A DNA stretch of 23,341 nucleotides from a virus. Where the stretch lies: IMG/VR virus record IMGVR_UViG_3300009182_001783, positions 1 to 23,341 of that record, one strand, 5' to 3'. Shown here in pieces: positions 1-8,400 of this stretch (its first letter is position 1; every line of letters starts with the position of its first letter). Under the pieces are notes generated by a model. That model saw nothing but the letters and a program-made list of their open reading frames with translations, made no database searches and was not told where the DNA came from. The position numbers were made by a program, and so were the translations under genes.

Positions 1-1
1 A

Positions 2-868
2 AATCCAGAATACCTTAAATACATTCAAGTAGGATTCCCTATTGAAGTAATTATTGATCGAGTTGGTACAACCCACACAAATTCAGTATATAACATCCAA
101 GCTTCTTATTCTAAGAATATTATCGCTAAGAAACGAGATGAGTTACTTGATGCAATTGGAAAACCAATGGCTTACCTTGGAACTGTTACTGAATTAATCC
201 ATGGAGGTTACTTTGTAAATATTGCAGGAGTTCAATGTTTCATGCCAGGTTCGCTTGGTGGAATGAACAAATTGATCGACTTTGATGCTCTTATAGGCAA
301 ATCACTTTATGTTACCGCTATAAATTACTCAAAAGAGAAAGATTATATCGTTGTATCTCATAGAGAATATCTTAAAGCTTTAGTACCACAAACTATAGCA
401 GAATTACAAATGGGTATCTTATACAAAGGATTTGTAACTGGATGTTCACGTCACGGTATATTTGCTGAATTCAATGGTTGTTTAACTGGACTTATTGGTA
501 GAAATGATATTCTTCCTGAAAATGTTGATAATTTTGATGCACAAAAAATCAAACCAGGTGATGAGATTGAATTCTATATCAAAGAAGTTATTGACAACGA
601 TAAAATTGTACTTTCTCAGAAAGTTATCGAAGTTCAACCATCTGCATGGGATGATATCGAAGATAGATATAAAGTTCCATCAACAGTTACAGGCAGAGTA
701 AAAAAGATCGTTAGATATGGTGCTTTCGTAGAGATTGAACCTAAAATAGTTGGTCTACTTCACAAAACTTATTTAAGTGAAGACATAGAATTAGAAGTAG
801 GTCAAGAAATTGACGTTAAAATAACTAGAATCGATAAAGAATCTAAAAAAGTTGATTTTGCTATGTAG
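2..868 (+). CDS. S1-domain RNA-binding protein, ribosomal protein S1-like (5' partial)
   Basis: Open from the window edge, so 288 residues are visible and the true N-terminus is missing. Residues 1 to about 45 look like the tail end of one S1 (OB-fold) domain. Three full S1 domains follow at about 56-123, 136-207 and 226-288. The last is the most canonical, with the GRVKKIVRYGAFVEI strand pattern, then GLLHK and a closing VGQEIDVKITRID. S1 domains bind single-stranded RNA. In ribosomal protein S1 a chain of them carries mRNA to the 30S subunit. There are no catalytic residues or membrane segments, so it is probably a soluble RNA-binding factor. ATG at 167 is internal: the frame is open before it and encodes S1-like sequence. 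It ends in TAG, 33 bases before the next gene. A role in phage translation or RNA protection is inference; host S1 mimicry is the simplest idea. Confidence 0.85.
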   Translation, partial: NPEYLKYIQVGFPIEVIIDRVGTTHTNSVYNIQASYSKNIIAKKRDELLDAIGKPMAYLGTVTELIHGGYFVNIAGVQCFMPGSLGGMNKLIDFDALIGKSLYVTAINYSKEKDYIVVSHREYLKALVPQTIAELQMGILYKGFVTGCSRHGIFAEFNGCLTGLIGRNDILPENVDNFDAQKIKPGDEIEFYIKEVIDNDKIVLSQKVIEVQPSAWDDIEDRYKVPSTVTGRVKKIVRYGAFVEIEPKIVGLLHKTYLSEDIELEVGQEIDVKITRIDKESKKVDFAM

Positions 869-901
869 CCTTCTGGAATATATAATAAAAGAAAGCTATA
901 G

Positions 902-2266
902 ATGAATTTTAACTCTTACAATTTAACTGCTTTATTTGAAAAATCTTTAATTCGCATAACTGCTGATTTTGAATCTACCAAGGAGCCTAAATCAGCAGTT
1001 TCCGAATTGTCTAAATTACTTAAGACAAAGATTTCTCCAAATGAAGCTTCTTCGTATAATTTCCAATTGAATAGGACTGAAGATGGTGTATATCATTTTT
1101 CTACTAGCTTCATGTTGTGTAGAGACGCTAGATTAATTACTATCGACTTATTAAAATGGATTGAGCGAAATGGCTCTACCGGAAGAAATGACAATTTCTT
1201 CGTAGATCTGAAATTTTTAGATGAAGAGAAAGGACCTTTTAAAGGAACTCTATTTTCAACTGCTACAAAAATAGACAATATTGACAAACTTAAATTTATT
1301 TTAGAGTTTGATGAAGACAAAGTCTATAAAGCCTTTCCTTCAAGAAAGGACTCATTTAATTCGCAATCAATAATAAGATTCGAACCTACACAAAAGTTTA
1401 TACCCAAAGAGGCAGAATCCGTAGATCCAAGAGTTTATGATATTCCATCTACTCAAAATTGTGGTATCAACTTCGAAACACTTAATCAAGGATTCTTGAG
1501 AATGCAATATATTGGTGGTTTAGGGTACCAATCAAAAGTTGGCTTAGTTCTAGATACAATAAATCAATTTATCGTTACTTCATGGGATTGTGTGTTGAAC
1601 AAATCATTTACAAAAGAAAATCTTAAAGCTTTTGAAAAGGCTATTGCAGTAAAAGAAAAGATTAGACAATCATATTTAGATTACGCATTATTTAAGAAAA
1701 ATTTCCCAAAAGTTAAATTTACTGCAGATTTGATTTCTGACCAAAAGGTATTAGAATCATATTACAATATTCTTCGAGATAGATTTTATACAATATTTAC
1801 TAATTGTGAATTTTCTAATTCTGAATTTGAAATTAATTACGATTCAACATTATCGGTTATACAAATCCGAGATGCTAAAATTAAATGCAAAGAAATAGAA
1901 GGTTTAGAATTTATCAGTTGCGAAATCAAAAATGGAATTTTTCATAGATCAGATTTCTACGATTGCAAAATAGACGATGCAACACTTGTACAATCTAACA
2001 TTTACTTAGATTCAATTGTTACAAAATGTAATTTGATGAATTCATTTTCGAATCGAACTACTGAGTTGATTGATTGTGAGTTCAATGGAATGAATGGAGT
2101 ACTAAATGGTAAAATGACCAGAGGTATATTCAAGAAAGGAAAAATAGGCCTATTTGCTGATGTATCAAAAGACACAACGGTAATACAATACCAGTCGCTA
2201 AAATCAGGTTACGTTGTTGCTGGTGACCAAATCATTATACCTACAAAAAAATTTGACCAACTGTGA
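902..2266 (+). CDS. Uncharacterised phage protein: amidoligase-like body, pentapeptide-like C-terminus
   Basis: 454 residues in two visible parts. Residues about 15-250 follow the order of phage amidoligase-like proteins as I recall them: an early RITADFE strand, a helix ending in DLLKWIERNGST, a KFILEFDEDKVYKAFPSR segment, and FLRMQYIGGLGYQSK near residue 200. Where amidoligases usually have an E-L-V-S type strand and a G-L-H-I-N type strand, this protein reads FSTSFM and NFFVDL, so the catalytic Glu and His appear lost. Residues about 300-425 form a pentapeptide-like stretch in which NCEF, SCEI, DCKI, KCNL and DCEF recur (cysteines 302, 340, 355, 376, 392, plus 329). This fits a right-handed beta-helix with Cys at the i-2 position. 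The ATG follows a 33-base A-rich gap holding a TATAATA-like run (881-887). The stop overlaps the next start by 4 bases, implying coupling to the neck gene. Function unknown; the amidoligase link is a tentative recollection. Confidence 0.75.
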   Translation: MNFNSYNLTALFEKSLIRITADFESTKEPKSAVSELSKLLKTKISPNEASSYNFQLNRTEDGVYHFSTSFMLCRDARLITIDLLKWIERNGSTGRNDNFFVDLKFLDEEKGPFKGTLFSTATKIDNIDKLKFILEFDEDKVYKAFPSRKDSFNSQSIIRFEPTQKFIPKEAESVDPRVYDIPSTQNCGINFETLNQGFLRMQYIGGLGYQSKVGLVLDTINQFIVTSWDCVLNKSFTKENLKAFEKAIAVKEKIRQSYLDYALFKKNFPKVKFTADLISDQKVLESYYNILRDRFYTIFTNCEFSNSEFEINYDSTLSVIQIRDAKIKCKEIEGLEFISCEIKNGIFHRSDFYDCKIDDATLVQSNIYLDSIVTKCNLMNSFSNRTTELIDCEFNGMNGVLNGKMTRGIFKKGKIGLFADVSKDTTVIQYQSLKSGYVVAGDQIIIPTKKFDQL

Positions 2267-3009
2267 CGAATGACGAATTCATAGCAAACGTACAACAGGA
2301 ACTTTCTGTTGCTTGCGCATTACCTTTTACTGTTCCTATTCCTGAAATAAACCGAATCATTAAATATTCGGCTGATTGGTTCTATAAGAAATATGAAGAT
2401 GCAGTAGAAGAGAGATATTATTTTATTACGACAGCGTTGTTTAAACAAACTCAATTCAAAACTGATCGAACTGTTACTATGCCTGACTGTGTATTTTCTG
2501 TTTGGCAATTAAAAAAGCTAAAAGAAGATTTCGGTAGAGCAATGTCATTTGATGGTACTGCCGATTTTGGTATTGAGAGATTGTTTCTTTCGGATTCTGT
2601 ATCATTAGGACAAGGTACGGAAAACTTAATGTACTATACATTAAATATGTATTGGATGGATGTTGCATCTCATATTATTAATCACACGATTAGTTTCAAC
2701 TACAACCGAAATTCTCATAGATTATTTATTGGTGGAGCAACTCCAGAAAGAGATTGTGTTGCCATGTGTTATGCAAAAATACCATTAGAGCATTTGATGA
2801 ATGATGAGATATTCTATAGATATGTAGTGGCTAAATGTAAAGTTCAACTTTCTCGTATTCTTGGTACTTTTGATTTTAATCTACCTGGTGGAATAAAAAT
2901 TAACTACGACCTAATAAGAGACGAAGGTAAAGAGGAAATAGAAAAAATAGAAACTGAAGTAAAAGAAGAAGAAGGAATGGATTTTTTCTTTACTTCTGGA
3001 GGTTCGTAA
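2263..3009 (+). CDS. Putative neck / head-tail connector protein, T4 gp13-like
   Basis: 248 residues. The N-terminal part has the helical IPEINRIIKYSADWFYKKY segment, and a strand with the TMPDCVFSVWQLKKL pattern follows. The C-terminal part carries the most telling signal: a YNRNSHRLFIGG strand, then helices leading to LPGGIKINYDLIRDEGKEEI. That Leu-Pro-Gly-Gly-x-x-x-Asn segment before an acidic helix is what I recall from T4-type gp13 neck proteins. In T4, gp13 and gp14 complete the neck that joins the packaged head to the tail. T4 gp13 is about 309 residues, so this one is somewhat shorter. GTG is the only usable start: it sits inside GTGA, overlapping the previous stop, and the nearby ATG at 2270 is in another frame that stops at once. 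It is followed after 16 bases by the gp25-like gene. Another neck or connector type is possible. Confidence 0.6.
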   Translation: MTNDEFIANVQQELSVACALPFTVPIPEINRIIKYSADWFYKKYEDAVEERYYFITTALFKQTQFKTDRTVTMPDCVFSVWQLKKLKEDFGRAMSFDGTADFGIERLFLSDSVSLGQGTENLMYYTLNMYWMDVASHIINHTISFNYNRNSHRLFIGGATPERDCVAMCYAKIPLEHLMNDEIFYRYVVAKCKVQLSRILGTFDFNLPGGIKINYDLIRDEGKEEIEKIETEVKEEEGMDFFFTSGGS

Positions 3010-3016
3010 TAAATAA
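3009..3016 (+). promoter_or_regulatory. ATAAATAA motif before the gp25-like gene, candidate late-promoter core or A-rich translation leader
   Basis: ATAAATAA ends exactly 9 bases before the ATG at 3026. The same octamer at the same spacing precedes the next gene, and again lies upstream of 15581. It resembles the core of the T4 late promoter (TATAAATA). In an AT-rich genome it could also be only an A-rich, SD-free translation leader. Confidence 0.3.
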
Positions 3017-3025
3017 ACTACTAAT

Positions 3026-3397
3026 ATGGCAATAGATTTATATTTCAAAATGGACACATATCCATATTACGATGCTGACGAAATAGAGATTAATGATAGA
3101 GTTGAATTACTTCTACAAGAACTAGAAATGATTTTAACTACTCCTAAAGGGAGTGTATTAGGCGATCCTGATTTTGGAGTTTCTCTTGATTCATACATAT
3201 GGACGACGTCAAAAGGATCTTCACACATAAAACAAGATGTAGATTATCAAATTAATACGTACATATCTAACGACACATTAAAAGACATAGATTTAGATAT
3301 GGATGTTAATTTCGTTAAAGGCGAGATTTGGGACACTATATATCTTGATATATTAATAGACGGTACAAAGGTTGCTGGTTACGCGGTTGAACCATAA
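3026..3397 (+). CDS. Baseplate wedge protein, gp25-like (GPW/gp25 family)
   Basis: 123 residues, the usual size of the family. The helix LLLQELEMILTTPKGS runs into GDPDFGVSLDSYIW (around residues 45-58), the diagnostic gp25/GPW signature of a small residue, then D-P-D-F-G. A helix and a two-stranded ending follow (DTIYLDILIDGTKVAGYAVEP). In contractile-tailed phages gp25 joins the wedge to the central hub and sheath and nucleates sheath assembly. It has no lysozyme catalytic features, despite older annotations of this family. It lies directly before the gp6-like gene, the arrangement seen in many T4-like and P2-like tails. No Shine-Dalgarno sequence precedes the ATG. Confidence 0.9.
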   Translation: MAIDLYFKMDTYPYYDADEIEINDRVELLLQELEMILTTPKGSVLGDPDFGVSLDSYIWTTSKGSSHIKQDVDYQINTYISNDTLKDIDLDMDVNFVKGEIWDTIYLDILIDGTKVAGYAVEP

Positions 3398-3401
3398 ATA
3401 A
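3394..3401 (+). promoter_or_regulatory. ATAAATAA motif before the gp6-like gene, candidate late-promoter core or leader
   Basis: Second copy of ATAAATAA, again ending 9 bases before an ATG (3411). It overlaps the TAA stop of the gp25-like gene. Conserved spacing is the only argument for function. Confidence 0.3.
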
Positions 3402-3410
3402 AAATATAAA

Positions 3411-5174
3411 ATGAAATTTTTAAATCCAAATAAATTATCATTCGAGGAAATACAAGTTTCTATTAGAAACTGGTTAATCGAAACATATAGCCAAGCTGAA
3501 GCAGTTTTTTCTAAGTCTTCGCCATTTGGACAAATACTTGCAGTAATACAAGAATTTGGACAATTGATATTTTACTATATTGAAGATGCGATAGTTGAAT
3601 CAAACATATATACGGCAACAAAACAAAGATCGATATATGGAATGGCTAGATTGACTGGACATAATCCTACTAGATCCATTTCGGCTCAAGGAACAATTAA
3701 CATAAAAATAAAACCTGGAGCAGATGCACCAATCAATGCTAGTTATATCTTAATATTAGATAAAACTAAAATTACGTGCATAAACAATAATAAGAAATAT
3801 TTTGTACAACTAGGAAACATTAATGGAAATTTAAGAATTCCTCTAAATTCCACAGAAATAACACCGTTAAAAGTTATTCAAGGGGAATTAGAAAGCCAAA
3901 CATTAACTGGTACTGGATTAGCTTTACAATCATTTACAGTTCTTTCTAAAAACACAATTGAAAATGATTTAATTTATATTACGGTAAACGGTGAAACTTA
4001 TGACATCATAGATTCGTTATATGACATGAACAAAGGAGATAAAAAATGCATAGTTAAAACTGGTATCTCTGGAGGAATAGACATTTATTTTGGTAATGAA
4101 GATTTTGGAACTATACCACCTTTAGGATCTACGATAAATGTACAATATGTTAAGACTGATGGATTTTCTGGTAATGTGTATTCTAAATCATCTTCTATAC
4201 AATTCAAATTCGAAGATATGGGATATACTAACACTGGAGAAGAAGTAGATTTGAATAAAGTATTAAATGTATCTATTGAAAAACCTTTAATATTAGGTTC
4301 TGATTCCGAAAATCCTGAATTGACGAAATTAATAGCACCTAAAATGAGTAGGTCTTTTATATTAGCTAATTCTGACAATTATATTAATTATCTTTCTCGA
4401 TTTAATTATGCTTATGTCGATGCATACAATACATTCGATGATGATTATATTGCCGACGATAATGTAGTGTACTTATTTTTGATTCCGGATATTGCTAAAA
4501 GACTAACAACTAATTCTGATTATTTTACTACAAAACTTCAAAATTTTTACTTAGATTCGGATGAAAAGCAAGCTCTTATTGATTTTATTGATATGAGCGG
4601 TAGACAGGTTATGGGTACAGAATTACAGATAGTAGATCCTATTATTACAAAATACGTAGCAAATATTTATTTACGAATATATGATTCAGTAGATCAGAAT
4701 ACTTTAAAAGGAGACATTCTTTCAAAATTAACAGATTATTTACTTAAGGTAAAACGAAGAGATAAAATACCTAAGTCAGATATAATTGCTTTGATAGAAA
4801 ACGTTAAAGGAGTAGATTCGGTTAATATGTCTTTCGTATCTGAAGCTAATGAAAGAGCAATAATCGACGGATATTATGTACAGAAAGTTACCTCAATTGA
4901 CAAAGTAAGAGGAATCACCATAGTAACCGATAATCAAATAATGTTAAAAACGGATGAAGATCCAAATTTAGGATTAGACGATTTTGGAGATATTAAAATA
5001 GGATTAAACGAACAACCTATAATTAGAGGTGGCTGGTATGATCGATTTGGAAATTATTATGATGATGGTATATCTCATAATCAATATTCATCCGTTAATC
5101 TAGTGGTCAAAGAAGTTATCAGAGAATCATTATCGATCAGAATGATGAATAACACGAAAACAAATTTAAAGTAA
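3411..5174 (+). CDS. Baseplate wedge protein, gp6-like / baseplate J-like
   Basis: 587 residues (T4 gp6 is about 660). The N-terminal helical region (about 15-90) includes FGQLIFYYIEDAIVESN and RSIYGMARLTGHNPTRS, the pattern of baseplate J-type proteins: helices, then a GHxPxR-like turn into beta strands. A beta-rich middle follows. The typical J-like C-terminal core runs from about 350 to 475: a VYLFLIPD strand, GRQVMGTELQIVDP near 397, a helix of the SKLTDYLLK type, IPKSDIIALIENVKGVDSV ending near 470. In T4, gp6 forms the iris-like ring that holds the six wedges together. It shares a 1-base TAATG junction with the next small gene. No Shine-Dalgarno sequence is visible, and the leader is A-rich. 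Assignment is strong to the family level. Confidence 0.85.
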   Translation: MKFLNPNKLSFEEIQVSIRNWLIETYSQAEAVFSKSSPFGQILAVIQEFGQLIFYYIEDAIVESNIYTATKQRSIYGMARLTGHNPTRSISAQGTINIKIKPGADAPINASYILILDKTKITCINNNKKYFVQLGNINGNLRIPLNSTEITPLKVIQGELESQTLTGTGLALQSFTVLSKNTIENDLIYITVNGETYDIIDSLYDMNKGDKKCIVKTGISGGIDIYFGNEDFGTIPPLGSTINVQYVKTDGFSGNVYSKSSSIQFKFEDMGYTNTGEEVDLNKVLNVSIEKPLILGSDSENPELTKLIAPKMSRSFILANSDNYINYLSRFNYAYVDAYNTFDDDYIADDNVVYLFLIPDIAKRLTTNSDYFTTKLQNFYLDSDEKQALIDFIDMSGRQVMGTELQIVDPIITKYVANIYLRIYDSVDQNTLKGDILSKLTDYLLKVKRRDKIPKSDIIALIENVKGVDSVNMSFVSEANERAIIDGYYVQKVTSIDKVRGITIVTDNQIMLKTDEDPNLGLDDFGDIKIGLNEQPIIRGGWYDRFGNYYDDGISHNQYSSVNLVVKEVIRESLSIRMMNNTKTNLK

Positions 5175-5422
5175 TGTACAAAGATTCGATATATAATAAA
5201 ATAATTCAAGACTCGGAAAAAAGAGTAGATAATGGATATGATTACTCAAAAAATGGGTTGATAAATAAATTCGTTTCCCCTTCATTATACGGAAATCCAA
5301 GAATTGCTAATTTCCTAAACCGAATTGATTTATTACTAATAGAACTAACAGATTCAGTGAAAAAGGTTCAATTCTTTTTTAATTACACAATCGACAAAAA
5401 CGATAGAAGATATAACATATAA
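5174..5422 (+). CDS. Small baseplate-region protein of unknown function
   Basis: 82 residues, with no domain I recognise. The first half is charged and tyrosine-rich (KDSIYNKIIQDSEKRVD). The second half has an amphipathic helix around RIANFLNRIDLLLIELTDSVKKV. There is no signal peptide or membrane segment. It is real despite its size: it starts in the TAATG of the gp6-like stop and ends in the TAATG of the gp7-like start, so it is translationally tied to both wedge proteins. T4 uses gp53 as an extra wedge factor, but this protein is far shorter (gp53 is about 196 residues) and I see no sequence reason to equate them. A small wedge-assembly or clamp protein is the likeliest role, by context only. 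Confidence 0.75.
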   Translation: MYKDSIYNKIIQDSEKRVDNGYDYSKNGLINKFVSPSLYGNPRIANFLNRIDLLLIELTDSVKKVQFFFNYTIDKNDRRYNI

Positions 5423-8400
5423 TGTATCAAAACTTAAAATTTTTTAATAAAAAAGGAGAATATTGCAATTTTGATTACGATCAAATTAACGATAAATGGA
5501 CTGGTCGAATAGATCTGCACACAATATCGGAAGGGTTGATAGAAAATGAACAACTGTACATATTAGAGGAAGTTGTTGATTCGGCTACCGGATATCCTCA
5601 ACTAGTTTATCCACATACTAATTATGTTGCAAATCCTCAATCAGTTAGGGACGAAGGTATTAATGCAGGATTCAATCCTAAATTACCAGTACCAGAAATT
5701 TTCTTATACGAAGTAACGGATACTGAATTTGTTCATTTTGAACAGAAGAATTTAGGAAAATTAGATTACGATCCAAGTCAAATAAATTTACCTACCGGTG
5801 TTAAATCTAGTTCAGTCATAAATTCGAAAGCTTTACAAATTAACATTGCTTTTCAACCAAGTCATGAAAATAAATTTAGTTCAATTTTATATTTATGGGA
5901 TGAAACCGGATTAATATTTGCAGAAATAGAAATATATGGAGAAGGAGAGGAAGAAGATGAAAGATTAAAATCTTTATTAATGTCATTAGGTAACGATATA
6001 CTCCCTTCAGATTCTATTATATTTGATGCTTCCGATGTAAACGAAGAAGGAACTGATTGGCAATTAATAAATAGAAAACGAAAAGAACTTCTACTTGAGT
6101 ATCATAACATATTTCCTTATATGGGTTCATATAAGGCCATTATCAATATCCTTAAATTTTATGGATATCAGAATGTTAGGCTTAAAGAATATTGGAAAAA
6201 CGTAGATGCAACTGCACCAAATTTTGGAAAATATCGTCAGACTGATATTACCGATATTTTTTCTACTACACCAGATCCTCAAATATCTCGTTTGCTGCCA
6301 AGTAAAATATATCGTAAAACTGGTAAGTTTGGTTTATTTTATGACATAACAGTAGAATCTGGTGAATATGATGATGATGGTCTTCCTATAGCAGTAGAAG
6401 TATATGAATTTACTCCCGAAGAAGTTCTTACTAAAATATTCGCTCTAAAAAAGAAATTAGTTCAATATTTCTTACCAATAAATACTCATATTGTAGATAT
6501 AACTGGAGAAGCAATATACTTTGCTCAATATAAAATTAACAACGTTATATCTAGAAATCGAATCGATTCAATATCGATGGGAATTCATCCAAAATACGAA
6601 ATATATCCTAGCGAAAGAGGTTATATTCAAGACTTACGTGCACTTGAATTTTTAGGAGCACCAATAGGGCCTGATGTTTCGGCTGAAGGATATTCAAATT
6701 ATTTAGTATGGAGATTTTACGTAGATTCAAATATAATAACTGTTGGTAATGAAAAAATATCGACTCAAATAAAGTATACAGATCCTACGATACCATATAC
6801 TTACAACGGAGGTTATGATGTGTATTTTAATGACGTTAGACGAAGCACAAACAATTATTCTATAACAGAGATTTGTGCTAGATTAGCAGAATCCATAAAT
6901 AATCCTACATACAATCCATTAAATACTCAATCTGATTTAGATTATATAAAGGCTAATGTTTATGCATATCCAGAATTAGATAATCCGGGTTGGGTTCGTA
7001 TAGTTTCTAGAGGACCTGTTCCTGGAGCAAGTTCAATTACCACACCTACTATAATTTTTGATTGTTCAGTTTTAACTGGAACTCCTCTAACGTATCCAAA
7101 CAGTCAATACACTACTGCGATAATATCGAGTGCAACTGGTACTTATGGAGCTACTGGTTCGCCTATATCATTATACACTGCAGCATATGTAGGATATTTT
7201 AATGATATGAATTTACCAGTTAGTAGTCTTTCTGATGCACCAAATATTTCTATCGGATATCCAATCATATTAAAAAATAAAACTTTCGATATTACTTGGG
7301 AAAATGCAATTGCTAATTTTAATCAAGTTGATTCGATAGGTTCTACCTTTTCTACTTTGTATTCTCAATTCAATAACTCGTTTGATATTATTGGTTGGAC
7401 TGGTTCGACCGGTATAGTAACTCCTATAACTATCGGAGTAACTGGATTTCCTAATGGATTTCCTCATCAATTAACATATTCATGGGAGAACATTGGTTAT
7501 ATGGGCTATCATGAAATGCAATGGATAATATCAAAAGCTGAAGACGAAACTCCTGCATACTTATTTGATACCGGACAAAAGACGGTATATGAATTAAATG
7601 AATTTGGTATAAATTTACCATATGTTGGTAAATATGATGTAGAACTTAGATTATGGGACATGTTCAATAATCAAGCCTATACCACTAATAAACAACAGAT
7701 AGAAGTAGAAGCAAGTGAAGCGGATTTTATTGGTTGGTACACAAAAAGAGAATTAGAATATACATTAGATGACGTTAGAAGAGAAGTTCAAAGCGATGAA
7801 ACTTACAATCGTGTAGGTTCTTCTAGTCAATGGCTTACTCCTGCTCCTAATCAATATATTACATGGGACGAATATGCATCTACATGGGATTTGCCATTTC
7901 AACCTAACGAAGCCATAGAAATGGCTGAGATTACTGGAAATTCATTAGATTCAATAGAATTCTATCAAACGATGACTAATCCTATAGATAATCCTCTAGT
8001 CGATCGATATCCTTATAGATTTAACTTGATTGGAAATATACCTACGTGGAATGATGCATATCATTTATGGTGGGACAATACAGGAACTAGAATAACAGAA
8101 TGGAAGATAACAGGTACAACCGGAATAGGTTCAACCAGTGGTACGATATGGCTGACTCGAGCTAACTCGATGTTAAACTTAAGTAAAAATAAATATTACG
8201 AAATAGGTCCTACTGGATGGACTGGTCCTACTAGTACATTGATACCTTCTGGAACTACTGGAGATATTGCTTATATTGAATCCTTAAAGAAAACTTTCAC
8301 TCATGATGGAACTCTTTGGAATTATGTAATTGATGAATTGGAAGTTGTAAATGTAGATTTTATTTCGGGTGGAACTGAAAAGGACAACGTATTAGCAACT

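Noticed and set aside
167-169. ATG as the start of the S1 protein
   Set aside because: The frame is open back to the window edge and encodes the end of another S1-like domain, so this ATG is internal.
1332-1349. CCTTTC...GAAAGG inverted repeat
   Set aside because: Only 6 bp and within a coding region; stems of this size are expected by chance.
866-2266. Stop-codon reassignment, as in some large gut phages
   Set aside because: TAG, TGA and TAA each end a gene at a natural boundary, and none occurs inside the genes read here.
3026-3397. Lysozyme activity of the gp25-like protein
   Set aside because: Older annotations call this family lysozyme-like, but no catalytic Glu/Asp motif is visible and the gene fits the structural wedge role.
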